A DNA stretch of 64,000 nt from Streptomyces fodineus (GTDB lineage: Bacteria; Actinomycetota; Actinomycetes; Streptomycetales; Streptomycetaceae): assembly GCF_001735805.1 (NCBI RefSeq), contig NZ_CP017248.1, positions 9,238,001-9,302,000 of the forward strand, given 5' to 3'. Positions within the stretch are counted from its first letter, which is position 1. Every line of letters starts with the position of its first letter. The position numbers and the translations under genes are program-made. The notes beneath the pieces are model-generated. The model was not told the origin of the DNA. It ran no database searches and saw nothing but the letters and a program-made list of their open reading frames with translations. Shown here one piece after another: positions 31,967 to 38,955 of the stretch.

Positions 31967-32839
31967 ATGCCCATCCCTGCCCTGCGCCGGGCCATCGCCG
32001 CGACCTCCGCGGTCGCCGGTGCGCTGGCCCTCGGCCTCAGCGCCGTACCCGCCCAGGCCACCACACCCCTCAACTACGCCGCCCTCGGCGACAGTTACAG
32101 CGCCGCCTCGGGTGTCCTGCCCGTCGACCCCGGCAACCTGCTCTGCCTGCGCTCCACGGCCGACTACCCCCATGTCGTCGCCGCCCGCACCGGGGCCCGG
32201 CTCACGGACGTCACCTGTGGCGCGGCCCGGACCAAGGACTTCACCGAGTCCCAGTACCCCGGCGTCGCCCCGCAGGCGGACGCGGTCACGGCCGACACCG
32301 ACCTGGTGACGCTGACGATCGGCGGCAACGACAACGGCACCTTCATCAACGCCATGCTCGCCTGCGGCACCGCGGGCATCCTCAGCGGAGGCAGGGGCAG
32401 CCCCTGCAAGGACACCTACGGCACCTCCTTCGACGACGCGATCGACACCGCCACCTACCCCGCGCTGAAGCACGCGCTGCGCGCCGTCCGCGCCAAGGCG
32501 CCCGACGCCCGTGTGGCGGTGCTCGGTTACCCGTGGATCACTCCGGCCGAGGCCGACCCGTCCTGCTTCGCCGAAATGCCGGTCGCCTCCGGCGATGTGC
32601 CGTATCTGCACGCCCTCCAGGCCCATCTCAACGCAGTCGTCCAGCGTGCCGCCGAGGAGACCGGGGCCACGTACGTGGACTTCTCCCGGGCGTCGGAGGG
32701 GCACGACGCGTGTCAGCTCGTCGGCACCCGGTGGATCGAGCCGCTGCTCTTCGGGCGGAACCTCGTCCCGGTCCACCCCAACGCGCTCGGCGAGCAGCGC
32801 ATGGCCGAGCACACCATGAGCGTCCTCGGCCTCGGCTGA
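31967..32839 (+). CDS. Secreted SGNH/GDSL hydrolase
   Basis: The protein is 290 residues with a Sec signal peptide (ATSAVAGALALGLSAVPAQA). The mature enzyme shows block I AALGDSYSAASG with the catalytic Ser43, block III TIGGNDNGTF near 118-127, and block V VHPNALGEQRMAEH with the catalytic His. Six Cys suggest three disulfides, as in the Streptomyces SGNH lipases and esterases. ATG 31967 follows GAGAAGAGGGAG. It probably hydrolyses esters or lipids outside the cell. The 295-base region upstream (31672-31966) has no gene; TTGACT at 31773 may be a -35 element. Confidence 0.88.
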   Translation: MPIPALRRAIAATSAVAGALALGLSAVPAQATTPLNYAALGDSYSAASGVLPVDPGNLLCLRSTADYPHVVAARTGARLTDVTCGAARTKDFTESQYPGVAPQADAVTADTDLVTLTIGGNDNGTFINAMLACGTAGILSGGRGSPCKDTYGTSFDDAIDTATYPALKHALRAVRAKAPDARVAVLGYPWITPAEADPSCFAEMPVASGDVPYLHALQAHLNAVVQRAAEETGATYVDFSRASEGHDACQLVGTRWIEPLLFGRNLVPVHPNALGEQRMAEHTMSVLGLG

Positions 32840-32860
32840 CCGAGCCGCGGCGAGCGGAGG

Positions 32861-33661
32861 TCAGGCCCGTGCGCCGCCGTCGACCTGGAGCACCGCGCCG
32901 GTCACGAAGGAGGCGCGGTCGCTCAGCAGCCAGGCGGCGGCCTGGGCGATCTCCTCGGGGTCGGCCGCGCGGCGCAGCGGGGTGAGCGCCGTGAGCCGGT
33001 CCTGAAGCCCGGGCGAGCGCGCTTCCCAGTCCCGGATCATCTCCGTCAGGGTGTTGCCGGGCGCGATCGCGTTGACGCGGATGCCTTCGGGGCCGTAGGT
33101 CACGGCCGCCGACTCCGTCAGGCTGTTCACCGCCCGCTTCATCGCCCCGTACGCCGGCAGTTCGGGGTTGCCCCGCAGGCTGCCGACGGACGAGTTGTTC
33201 ACGATCGCGCCCGTCCCCGCGGTGGCCCGGATGGCGGCGACCTCGGCGACCATGGCCAGCCAGACACCTTTGAGGTTCACCGTGTACACATGGTCGAACT
33301 CGGCCTCCGGGAGCCGGTCCATGGGGCCGGGCGGCTGGATCGTCGCACCGTTGTTGAAGGCGATGTCGAGACGGCCGTACAGGTCGACGGCGCGGTCCAC
33401 GGCGGCGCGTACGCTCGCCGTGTCGGCAAGGTCGCAGACGACGTGGTCGGCGGTGCCGCCCGCTGCCCGCACCTGATCCGTCACCGCCTTCAACTGCGCC
33501 TCGGTACGCGCCGCCAGCAGCACCCGGGCGCCTTCCCGGGCGAAGAGCCGGGCCGCGGCGGCGCCGATCCCGCGTCCCGCACCGGTGACGAAGGCGACCT
33601 TGCCGGCGAGCAGGCCAGGTGCGGCCGGGGTGGGTGTGCCGATGGTCTGTGTGTGGTCCAT
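32861..33661 (-). CDS. SDR-family oxidoreductase
   Basis: The protein is 266 residues, a classical SDR: TGAGRGIGAAAARLF for cofactor binding, FNNGATIQPPG in place of NNAG, then the catalytic Ser in IVNNSSVGS and YGAMKRAVNSLTESAAVTYGPEGIRVNAIAPG with Tyr-x3-Lys. The end VTGAVLQVDGGARA is typical. It reduces or oxidises a small carbonyl compound. It is divergent from an MmyB-type regulator, with an 87-base gap, and is probably regulated by it. Confidence 0.9.
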   Translation of the reverse strand: MDHTQTIGTPTPAAPGLLAGKVAFVTGAGRGIGAAAARLFAREGARVLLAARTEAQLKAVTDQVRAAGGTADHVVCDLADTASVRAAVDRAVDLYGRLDIAFNNGATIQPPGPMDRLPEAEFDHVYTVNLKGVWLAMVAEVAAIRATAGTGAIVNNSSVGSLRGNPELPAYGAMKRAVNSLTESAAVTYGPEGIRVNAIAPGNTLTEMIRDWEARSPGLQDRLTALTPLRRAADPEEIAQAAAWLLSDRASFVTGAVLQVDGGARA

Positions 33662-33748
33662 GGCGTCGAGCCTGCGTCCGCGAACGGGGCTCATCCAGGC
33701 ACCGGCGGTACCTGGATCGGCCTCGCGGCGCACGCGCACACTTGCGGT

Positions 33749-34600
33749 GTGGACAGAGCGGAACTGGCGGGCTTCCTGCGCAGCAGGCGCGAGCGGATCA
33801 GCCCTGCCGACGTGGGCCTGCCCGCCGGGCCGCGCCGCCGCACACCCGGGCTGCGCCGTGAGGAGGTCGCGCACCTGGCGTTCATCTCGACCGAGTACTA
33901 CACCCGGCTGGAACAGGCGCGAGGACCTCGCCCGTCCCGGGAGGTGCTGGCCGGGCTGGCCCGCGCCCTGCGGCTGTCGGACGCGGAACGCGAGCACCTC
34001 CATCTCCTGGCCGGCGCCCCGCCCGGCCCCGCGCCCGGACCCTCGCGCGAGGTGCGGCAGAGCATCCTCGACCTGGTGCACCGGCTGCCGCAGTCGGCGG
34101 CCTTCGTCACGTCGGCCACGCTGGAGGTGCTCGCCTGGAACGAGCTGGCCGCCGCCCTCATGGAGGACTTCTCGGCCCTGTCGCGCCGCGACCGCAACCT
34201 CGCGCGCCGCGTCTTCCTCGGGCCGCCCTCCGGAGGACGGCGGTTGTACGGCGTGTCCGACGCCGAGGCGTTCGCCCGCCACGCGGCACGCCGGCTGCGC
34301 ACGACCGCCGCCCGCTACCCCGACGATCCCGAGGTGAGCGTCCTGATCCGCGAACTGCGCACCGGCAGCGAGGAGTTCGCCCGCCTTTGGGACTCGCACG
34401 ACGTGGACGTGGAGCCCACGCTCCGCAAGACGTTCCGGCATCCGCTCGTCGGGCCGATCACCGTCAACTGCGACGCCCTCGAGCTCACCGACCGCGACCA
34501 GCAAGTGGTGATCTACACCGCCGTCCCCGGCACACCGTCCGGGGAGGCCCTGCGGCTGCTGTCGGTCATCGGCACCCAGCGCATGGACGCGGGCCACTGA
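33749..34600 (+). CDS. XRE-family regulator with MmyB-like domain
   Basis: The protein is 283 residues. The N-terminal helix-turn-helix is GLRREEVAHLAFISTEYYTRLEQARGPRPSREVLAGLARAL, followed by the MmyB-type ligand domain (LPQSAAFVTSATLEVLAWNELAAALMEDF, and a C-terminal GPITVNCDALELTDRDQQVVIYTA). Start is GTG 33749. This regulator type usually governs a divergent SDR gene, which is exactly the arrangement here. A 30-bp palindrome lies 18 bases after its stop. Confidence 0.88.
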   Translation: MDRAELAGFLRSRRERISPADVGLPAGPRRRTPGLRREEVAHLAFISTEYYTRLEQARGPRPSREVLAGLARALRLSDAEREHLHLLAGAPPGPAPGPSREVRQSILDLVHRLPQSAAFVTSATLEVLAWNELAAALMEDFSALSRRDRNLARRVFLGPPSGGRRLYGVSDAEAFARHAARRLRTTAARYPDDPEVSVLIRELRTGSEEFARLWDSHDVDVEPTLRKTFRHPLVGPITVNCDALELTDRDQQVVIYTAVPGTPSGEALRLLSVIGTQRMDAGH

Positions 34601-34618
34601 GTCGGGACGCGCGCCATG

Positions 34619-34648
34619 TATACACATCATGTATACATGATGTGTATA
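34619..34648. promoter_or_regulatory. Perfect 30-bp palindrome
   Basis: The left arm TATACACATCATGTA is followed without a gap by its exact reverse complement, giving a 30-base perfect palindrome that is two-thirds A/T. Its core is ATGTATACAT. It ends 36 bases before the start of the DUF6518-type gene and 18 bases after the MmyB gene. It is a strong operator candidate, of the kind bound by PadR, GntR or TetR dimers; terminator function is unlikely because it is so AT-rich. Confidence 0.75.
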
Positions 34649-34684
34649 GTGCGCGCGGGTAGCACTGCGACTGCGAGGGCGACG

Positions 34685-35335
34685 ATGACGACCACCACTG
34701 CGGCTGGACAGGCCGGCACGAGGAGCCGACCGCACGCGTGGGCCGGCTCCACGGCGTGGGCGTCGGGCACCGGCCTCCTGCTCGGTGTACTCACCAACCT
34801 GGCCCAGGGATGGCTGCCCGGAGCCTGGCAGCAGATCGCCAACTCCGGAGCCGTGTGGTCCGCCGTCGCCTTCGCCGCCGGAGCGCTGTCGTCCCGGCGG
34901 GGCTCCGTGTTCCGATCCGCGATCGGCGGCCTCGGGGCGGAGACGGGCCTGGTCGTCGGCTACTACGGCTATGCCCAGTTCGGCCGCGACGGCGCGGGGG
35001 ACCTGTTCTTCCCGCTGATATGGCTCGGCATGGCCTGCGTGGCGGGACCGCTGTCCGGCGTCGCCGGGCACTGGTGGCGGCGCGGCCGGGACGCACGCCG
35101 CCGCGTCACCGGCCTGGCCGCGTTCGCCGGCCCCTTCGGCATGGAGGGCCTGGCCTACGCCTGGAACCTGCACTACGCCCCGCAGGCCTGGGCATCCCTG
35201 GCGCTCTTCCTCCTCATCCCGCTGCTCATGGCCCGCACACACAAGGAGCGCGCCTTGACGCTGGCCGCCGCCGTGGTCTGCGCGCCCCTTGGCTATGCCG
35301 TCATCGAACTGCCCCTGCAGTGGGTCTCCGCCTGA
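34685..35335 (+). CDS. DUF6518-type membrane protein
   Basis: The protein is 216 residues with five to six transmembrane segments (GLLLGVLTNLAQGWLPGAWQ, then GAVWSAVAFAAGAL, TGLVVGYYGYAQFGRD and others). It resembles the DUF6518 group of actinobacterial membrane proteins, whose function is unknown. I chose ATG 34685 because a start at 34616 would read through the palindrome. It is transcribed after the MmyB gene, but the 30-bp palindrome between them suggests its own promoter. Confidence 0.75.
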   Translation: MTTTTAAGQAGTRSRPHAWAGSTAWASGTGLLLGVLTNLAQGWLPGAWQQIANSGAVWSAVAFAAGALSSRRGSVFRSAIGGLGAETGLVVGYYGYAQFGRDGAGDLFFPLIWLGMACVAGPLSGVAGHWWRRGRDARRRVTGLAAFAGPFGMEGLAYAWNLHYAPQAWASLALFLLIPLLMARTHKERALTLAAAVVCAPLGYAVIELPLQWVSA

Positions 35336-35390
35336 AGTCGTCCGTGGGTGCTTCCTGGCCCTGACATGGCCCGAGGTGGGGCCGAGTCGA

Positions 35391-36536
35391 TCAGCAGTAC
35401 AGGTTGCTGCCCGGTGAGACGCCGAGGATCTGGGTGAAGCGCTGGTAGGCGTCGACGCGGCTTTGGACCTGGGCGGGGTTCTTGCCGTCGCATTCCAGGG
35501 AGCCGTTGATGGACCGGATGGTCTGGCCGAAGCCGGCGTTGTCGACCATGGCGTTGTGCGGGGTCATGGATCCGGGTCCTGACTGGGTGTTCCAGTACCA
35601 CAGGCCGGTCTTCCAGGCGATGGCGGCGTTGTTCTCGACCTGCCAGGGGTTGTTCAGCAGGTCGATGCCGAGTGCGTCGCCGGCGGCCTTGTAGTTGAAG
35701 TTCCAGGACAGCTGGAGCGGGCCGCGTCCGTAGTAGGCGGCTTGTCCGGCGGGGCAGCCGTAGGGCTGGCTCCGGTCGCAGTACGTGGGGTAGTTGGCGG
35801 TGTTCTGCTCGACGATGTACACGAGGCCGCCGGTCTCGTGGCTGACGTTGGCGAGGAAGGCGGCGGCCTCCTGTTTCCTGACCGTGTCGCTGCCGGTGTT
35901 CGCGAAGGCGGGGTAGGCGCTCAGGGCCTGGACCAGGCCGCTGTAGGTGTAGAAGGCGTTCCGGTTCGGGAACATCTGGGTGAACTGGGCTTCGGAGACG
36001 ACGAATCCGGAGGGGGTTCCGCCGCCGCCGGCCGGAGCGTTCCACTTCTGATTCGCGCCGCCCGTACAGGTCCAGATCTGCAGCCGCGTACCGTTGGCAC
36101 TGTTGTCGTCCTGCACGTCGAGGCACTTGTTCGCGGCCGGGTTGACGATGTCGTGGGCCGCGGTGACCACCCACTGCTGGTTGGCGCCGCCGGAGCAGTC
36201 CCACAGCTGGACCGCCGCGCCGTCGCCGGTGCCCCGGTCGACGACGTCCAGGCACTTGCCGAGCGCCCGCAGGGTTCCGTCACCCGGGTTCGACCAGATC
36301 TGGGCGTTGGTTCCGTTGCAGTCGTAGAGCTGAACGGCGGTGCCGTTGGCACTGTCGGCTCCCGCCACGTCGACGCACTTGCCGGCCAGGCCGGTGATCC
36401 GGCCGTCCGCGGCCTGGGCGGGCGCGGCGGTGAACAGCGCGGTGAGGAGGATGGCGACGCCGCCGCCGGCCAGGAAGCGGCCGAGACGTCTCAATCCTGT
36501 GGTTGCGTAAGGGAGTTCAGCGGGATGCGTGGGCAT
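35391..36536 (-). CDS. Secreted GH19 chitinase with N-terminal ricin-type lectin
   Basis: The protein is 381 residues. A signal region ends near residue 42 (TAAPAQA), followed by a three-repeat ricin-B-type lectin domain (about 44-166) with QxW-like repeats (NAQIW, NQQWV, NQKWN). The GH19 catalytic domain (about 176-381) has the acid Glu234 in NVSHETGGLVY and YYGRGPLQLSWNFNY. It hydrolyses chitin. It follows a lectin-bearing barwin-like gene by 75 bases on the same strand; both probably form a chitin-response unit. The ribosome site AGGAG falls inside a small hairpin at 36538-36553. Confidence 0.88.
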   Translation of the reverse strand: MPTHPAELPYATTGLRRLGRFLAGGGVAILLTALFTAAPAQAADGRITGLAGKCVDVAGADSANGTAVQLYDCNGTNAQIWSNPGDGTLRALGKCLDVVDRGTGDGAAVQLWDCSGGANQQWVVTAAHDIVNPAANKCLDVQDDNSANGTRLQIWTCTGGANQKWNAPAGGGGTPSGFVVSEAQFTQMFPNRNAFYTYSGLVQALSAYPAFANTGSDTVRKQEAAAFLANVSHETGGLVYIVEQNTANYPTYCDRSQPYGCPAGQAAYYGRGPLQLSWNFNYKAAGDALGIDLLNNPWQVENNAAIAWKTGLWYWNTQSGPGSMTPHNAMVDNAGFGQTIRSINGSLECDGKNPAQVQSRVDAYQRFTQILGVSPGSNLYC

Positions 36537-36537
36537 C

Positions 36538-36553
36538 GACAGGCGCTCCTGTC
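36538..36553 (-). promoter_or_regulatory. Hairpin overlapping chitinase ribosome site
   Basis: GACAGG-N4-CCTGTC lies directly before the ATG. On the mRNA the stem contains the AGGAG ribosome site, so it might reduce translation unless opened by coupling to the upstream gene. Confidence 0.35.
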
Positions 36554-36611
36554 CTGATCGTGCGGAAGGGATGGGAAGGTGCCGGTGTCGGCGGGACGGG
36601 TCGGCCGGAGG

Positions 36612-37409
36612 TCAGTTGAGGACGGTCTCCGTGACGACGATGTGGCCGGCGTCGGGATCGAGGCTCCCGCCGAGCCGGCTGAACGCGCCGTCGGTCAGAT
36701 CCAGGCACTTGGGTTCCTGCGGAGTACCGGCGAACGTGCCGCGGTCGTTGATGCGGATCACCAGCGACCTGCCGTTGGCGGTGTTCGTGACCTGCACGTG
36801 TGTGCCGAACGGCAGCTGGGGCCGACGGCTGAGCGAGGTCGCCGCGGTGTCGGCGTTGTTGTCGAAGAGCTCGCCACTGGCCGTCAGGGCTCCGGGCGGC
36901 TGGGGACCGTAGTGGGTCGCCCAGCACTGGTCGGACGCCTGCGCCGCGGGCGCGGTCCACTTCTGGTTGGCGCCGCCGGAGCAGCTCCAGATCTGGATGC
37001 GGGTGCCGTTGGCGGAGTTGTCGTCGGTGACGTCCAGGCACTTGTTCGCCTGAGGGTTGACGATGTCGTGGGCGGAGGTGACGGTCCACTTCTGGTTCGC
37101 GCCGCCGGTACAGCTCCACAGCTGCGCCTTGGCGCCGTCGGCCGTCGAATCGCCGGTCACGTCCAGGCACTTGCCGAGGGCGCGGATCGTGCCGTCCGCG
37201 CCGACGGTCCACTGCTGGGCGTTGGTGCCGTTGCAGTCGTAGAGCTGGACGGGCGTGCCGTCGGCCGAGTTGGCCCCGGCGACGTCGAGGCACTTGCCGG
37301 CGAGCCCGGTGACGGCACCCGTGGCGGCCGTGGCGGGGGACGCGCTCAGCAGGCATACGGAGAGGCCCAGTGCTGCTGCGAAGACGGCAGCGGGGAGGGA
37401 CCTGGCCAT
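36612..37409 (-). CDS. Secreted ricin-lectin protein with barwin/RlpA-like domain
   Basis: The protein is 265 residues. A Sec signal peptide (VFAAALGLSVCLLSASPATA) is followed by a ricin-B-type lectin domain that is very similar to that of the neighbouring chitinase, then a double-psi beta-barrel (ATHYGPQPPGALTASGELF, PFGTHVQVTNTANGRSLVIRINDRG, CLDLTDGAFSRLGG). Barwin, expansin and RlpA-type domains act on peptidoglycan or loosen polysaccharide; the Asp in INDRG is the conserved one. The promoter carries a dre. Its transcript probably continues into the chitinase gene. Confidence 0.87.
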   Translation of the reverse strand: MARSLPAAVFAAALGLSVCLLSASPATAATGAVTGLAGKCLDVAGANSADGTPVQLYDCNGTNAQQWTVGADGTIRALGKCLDVTGDSTADGAKAQLWSCTGGANQKWTVTSAHDIVNPQANKCLDVTDDNSANGTRIQIWSCSGGANQKWTAPAAQASDQCWATHYGPQPPGALTASGELFDNNADTAATSLSRRPQLPFGTHVQVTNTANGRSLVIRINDRGTFAGTPQEPKCLDLTDGAFSRLGGSLDPDAGHIVVTETVLN

Positions 37410-37479
37410 GAACAGGTGGCCCTTTCGGGTGGGGGGTGGGCATCGGGCGGCGCGGCGCGCGATGCGTGGCTGAGCCGTG

Positions 37480-37508
37480 AAACTAGAGGTCCAGACCAGT
37501 TCCGTCAA
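37480..37508 (-). promoter_or_regulatory. Promoter with DasR-type operator (dre) in the spacer
   Basis: On the minus strand TTGACG (37508-37503) and TAGTTT (37485-37480) are 17 bases apart. ACTGGTCTGGACCTCT (37500-37485) lies between them and agrees at 14 of 16 positions with the dre consensus ACTGGTCTAGACCACT, the site of the N-acetylglucosamine regulator DasR. It also contains the chitinase-promoter motif GGTCTGGACC. Confidence 0.75.
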
Positions 37509-37632
37509 GTAGTGAAGTAAGCCATGAGGAAAGCGAGTTGGAGCCCATGGGCCGCCTCGGTGAAGACCCGGTCATGGCGTGAGGGAAAATAGTTGCCTAT
37601 TAAAACTACGGGGACCGTATGAAAGGCCCGCC

Positions 37633-38001
37633 ATGCCGTACCTCACCGTCGACTACTCCTCCTGTCTGGCCGCCGGGACATTCGACCCTTGTGCCTTTGT
37701 GAAGGAGCTGCATCCGCTCGTGGTCGAGGAATCCGGCACGTCGGGCGTGTGCAAGACGGTGTTCCGCCCGGCGGAGACGTACGTGGGGGACAGACCGAGC
37801 GGGGAGACCGTCTTCGTGCACGTGGAAGTCGGCCTCATGCCCGGCCGCCCCGAGGCGCAGAAGGCGCGGCTGTCCGAGGGCGTGCTGGCTCTGCTCGCCA
37901 AGCATCTGCCGGTGGGCGACGACGGCGAGGAGCGGGTCTTCTGCTCGGTGGAGGTGCGCGACCTCGCCGGCTCCTACCGGTTGTCGCCGTCCGCGCGATG
38001 A
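37633..38001 (+). CDS. 5-carboxymethyl-2-hydroxymuconate isomerase-like protein
   Basis: The protein is 122 residues. MPYLTVDYSS gives the catalytic N-terminal Pro of the tautomerase superfamily after Met removal, and the later VFVHVEVGLMPGRPEAQKARLSEGVLALLAKHL fits the CHMI fold. It may isomerise a muconate-type ketoacid, but no aromatic catabolic genes are near. The gene is monocistronic and divergent from the lectin/barwin gene. Confidence 0.75.
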   Translation: MPYLTVDYSSCLAAGTFDPCAFVKELHPLVVEESGTSGVCKTVFRPAETYVGDRPSGETVFVHVEVGLMPGRPEAQKARLSEGVLALLAKHLPVGDDGEERVFCSVEVRDLAGSYRLSPSAR

Positions 38002-38077
38002 GCCGCCGGGCCGAGGCGGACACGCCCGGTCCGAATTCGGTTGTTCGCCGCGCCGGTCCCGCACTACCGTGCCGCCA

Positions 38078-38731
38078 GTGGATCTCTTCTCACACTCTTG
38101 GACGGCACTGCGCACCGCGGTCGCCGAACTCCCGGACGAGGACTTCGAGCGGCCGTCCGGCTGTTCCGGCTGGCTGGTACGGGACTTGGTGTGCCACCTG
38201 GTCATCGATGCCCAGGGCATCCTGATCACCCTGGTCACGCCCGCCGACACCGAACCGACCGTGGACGCCGTCACGTACTGGAACCTTGTCGAGCCCCCGA
38301 CCGGCGAGGATCCGCTCGATGCGCTGATCCCTCGGCTGGCGGCCGCCTACGGCGAGGCGCGGTGGCTGAAGTTCCACCTGGACGACGTCGGTTCGGCGGC
38401 GGGCCGCGCCGCCGGGCTCGCCGATCCGGCCGCCCGCGTCAGCACCCGCGACGAGGTGCTGACCGCCGGCGACTACCTGTCGGCCTACGTGGTCGAGTGG
38501 ACCCTGCACCACCTCGACCTGATCGCGCATCTGCCGTGGGCCGCGGAACCGCCCGCCGAGACCCTCGCCGCTGCCCGCGCCTCGCTGGAGAAGATCGCCG
38601 GGAGTGCCTTCCCCGCCTCGTTCTCCGACAAGGACGCGCTGCTGGTCGGCACCGGACGCCGTACGCCGACCGACGAGGAGGAGACCGCGCTGGGCGACCT
38701 CGCAGCCGAACTCCCCTTCGTTCTCGGCTGA
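38078..38731 (+). CDS. Mycothiol-dependent maleylpyruvate-isomerase-like (DinB-fold) protein
   Basis: The protein is about 217 residues. SGCSGWLVRDLVCHLVIDAQ near residue 29 is the MDMPI-type N-terminal motif with His, and AYVVEWTLHHLDLIAHL supplies a second metal-binding His cluster. These proteins form four-helix DinB folds, often using mycothiol. The start could be GTG 38078 or GTG 38069; the former fits the fold (VDLFSHSW). Function is unknown. Confidence 0.78.
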   Translation: MDLFSHSWTALRTAVAELPDEDFERPSGCSGWLVRDLVCHLVIDAQGILITLVTPADTEPTVDAVTYWNLVEPPTGEDPLDALIPRLAAAYGEARWLKFHLDDVGSAAGRAAGLADPAARVSTRDEVLTAGDYLSAYVVEWTLHHLDLIAHLPWAAEPPAETLAAARASLEKIAGSAFPASFSDKDALLVGTGRRTPTDEEETALGDLAAELPFVLG

Positions 38732-38827
38732 GCGGCCGGTCGCCGGTTCCCCGGTCGAGTGCTCCCACGTCCCCTGGGCACTCGGGCGAGATCCGAATCG
38801 AGACCACCTTGAGATGACCTTCGCATT

Positions 38828-38847
38828 CGGTCACTACGATGTGACCG
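38828..38847. promoter_or_regulatory. CGGTCAC-N6-GTGACCG dyad upstream of MMPL gene
   Basis: A 7-base perfect inverted repeat with a 6-base centre, 108 bases before the MMPL start. It contains GTCAC-N6-GTGAC, matching the GTnAC-N6-GTnAC pattern reported for the response regulator AfsQ1, though similar dyads bind other proteins too. Confidence 0.45.
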
Positions 38848-38955
38848 CAAGACAACCATTCGAGCGGCTCGTCAGATACGTGCCGTTCGGGGTCGCCGAT
38901 GCCAGGGACCGCTCCCCGGGCTGCGGTGATCTTCCTGTCCAGGAGGACCTTCCGC

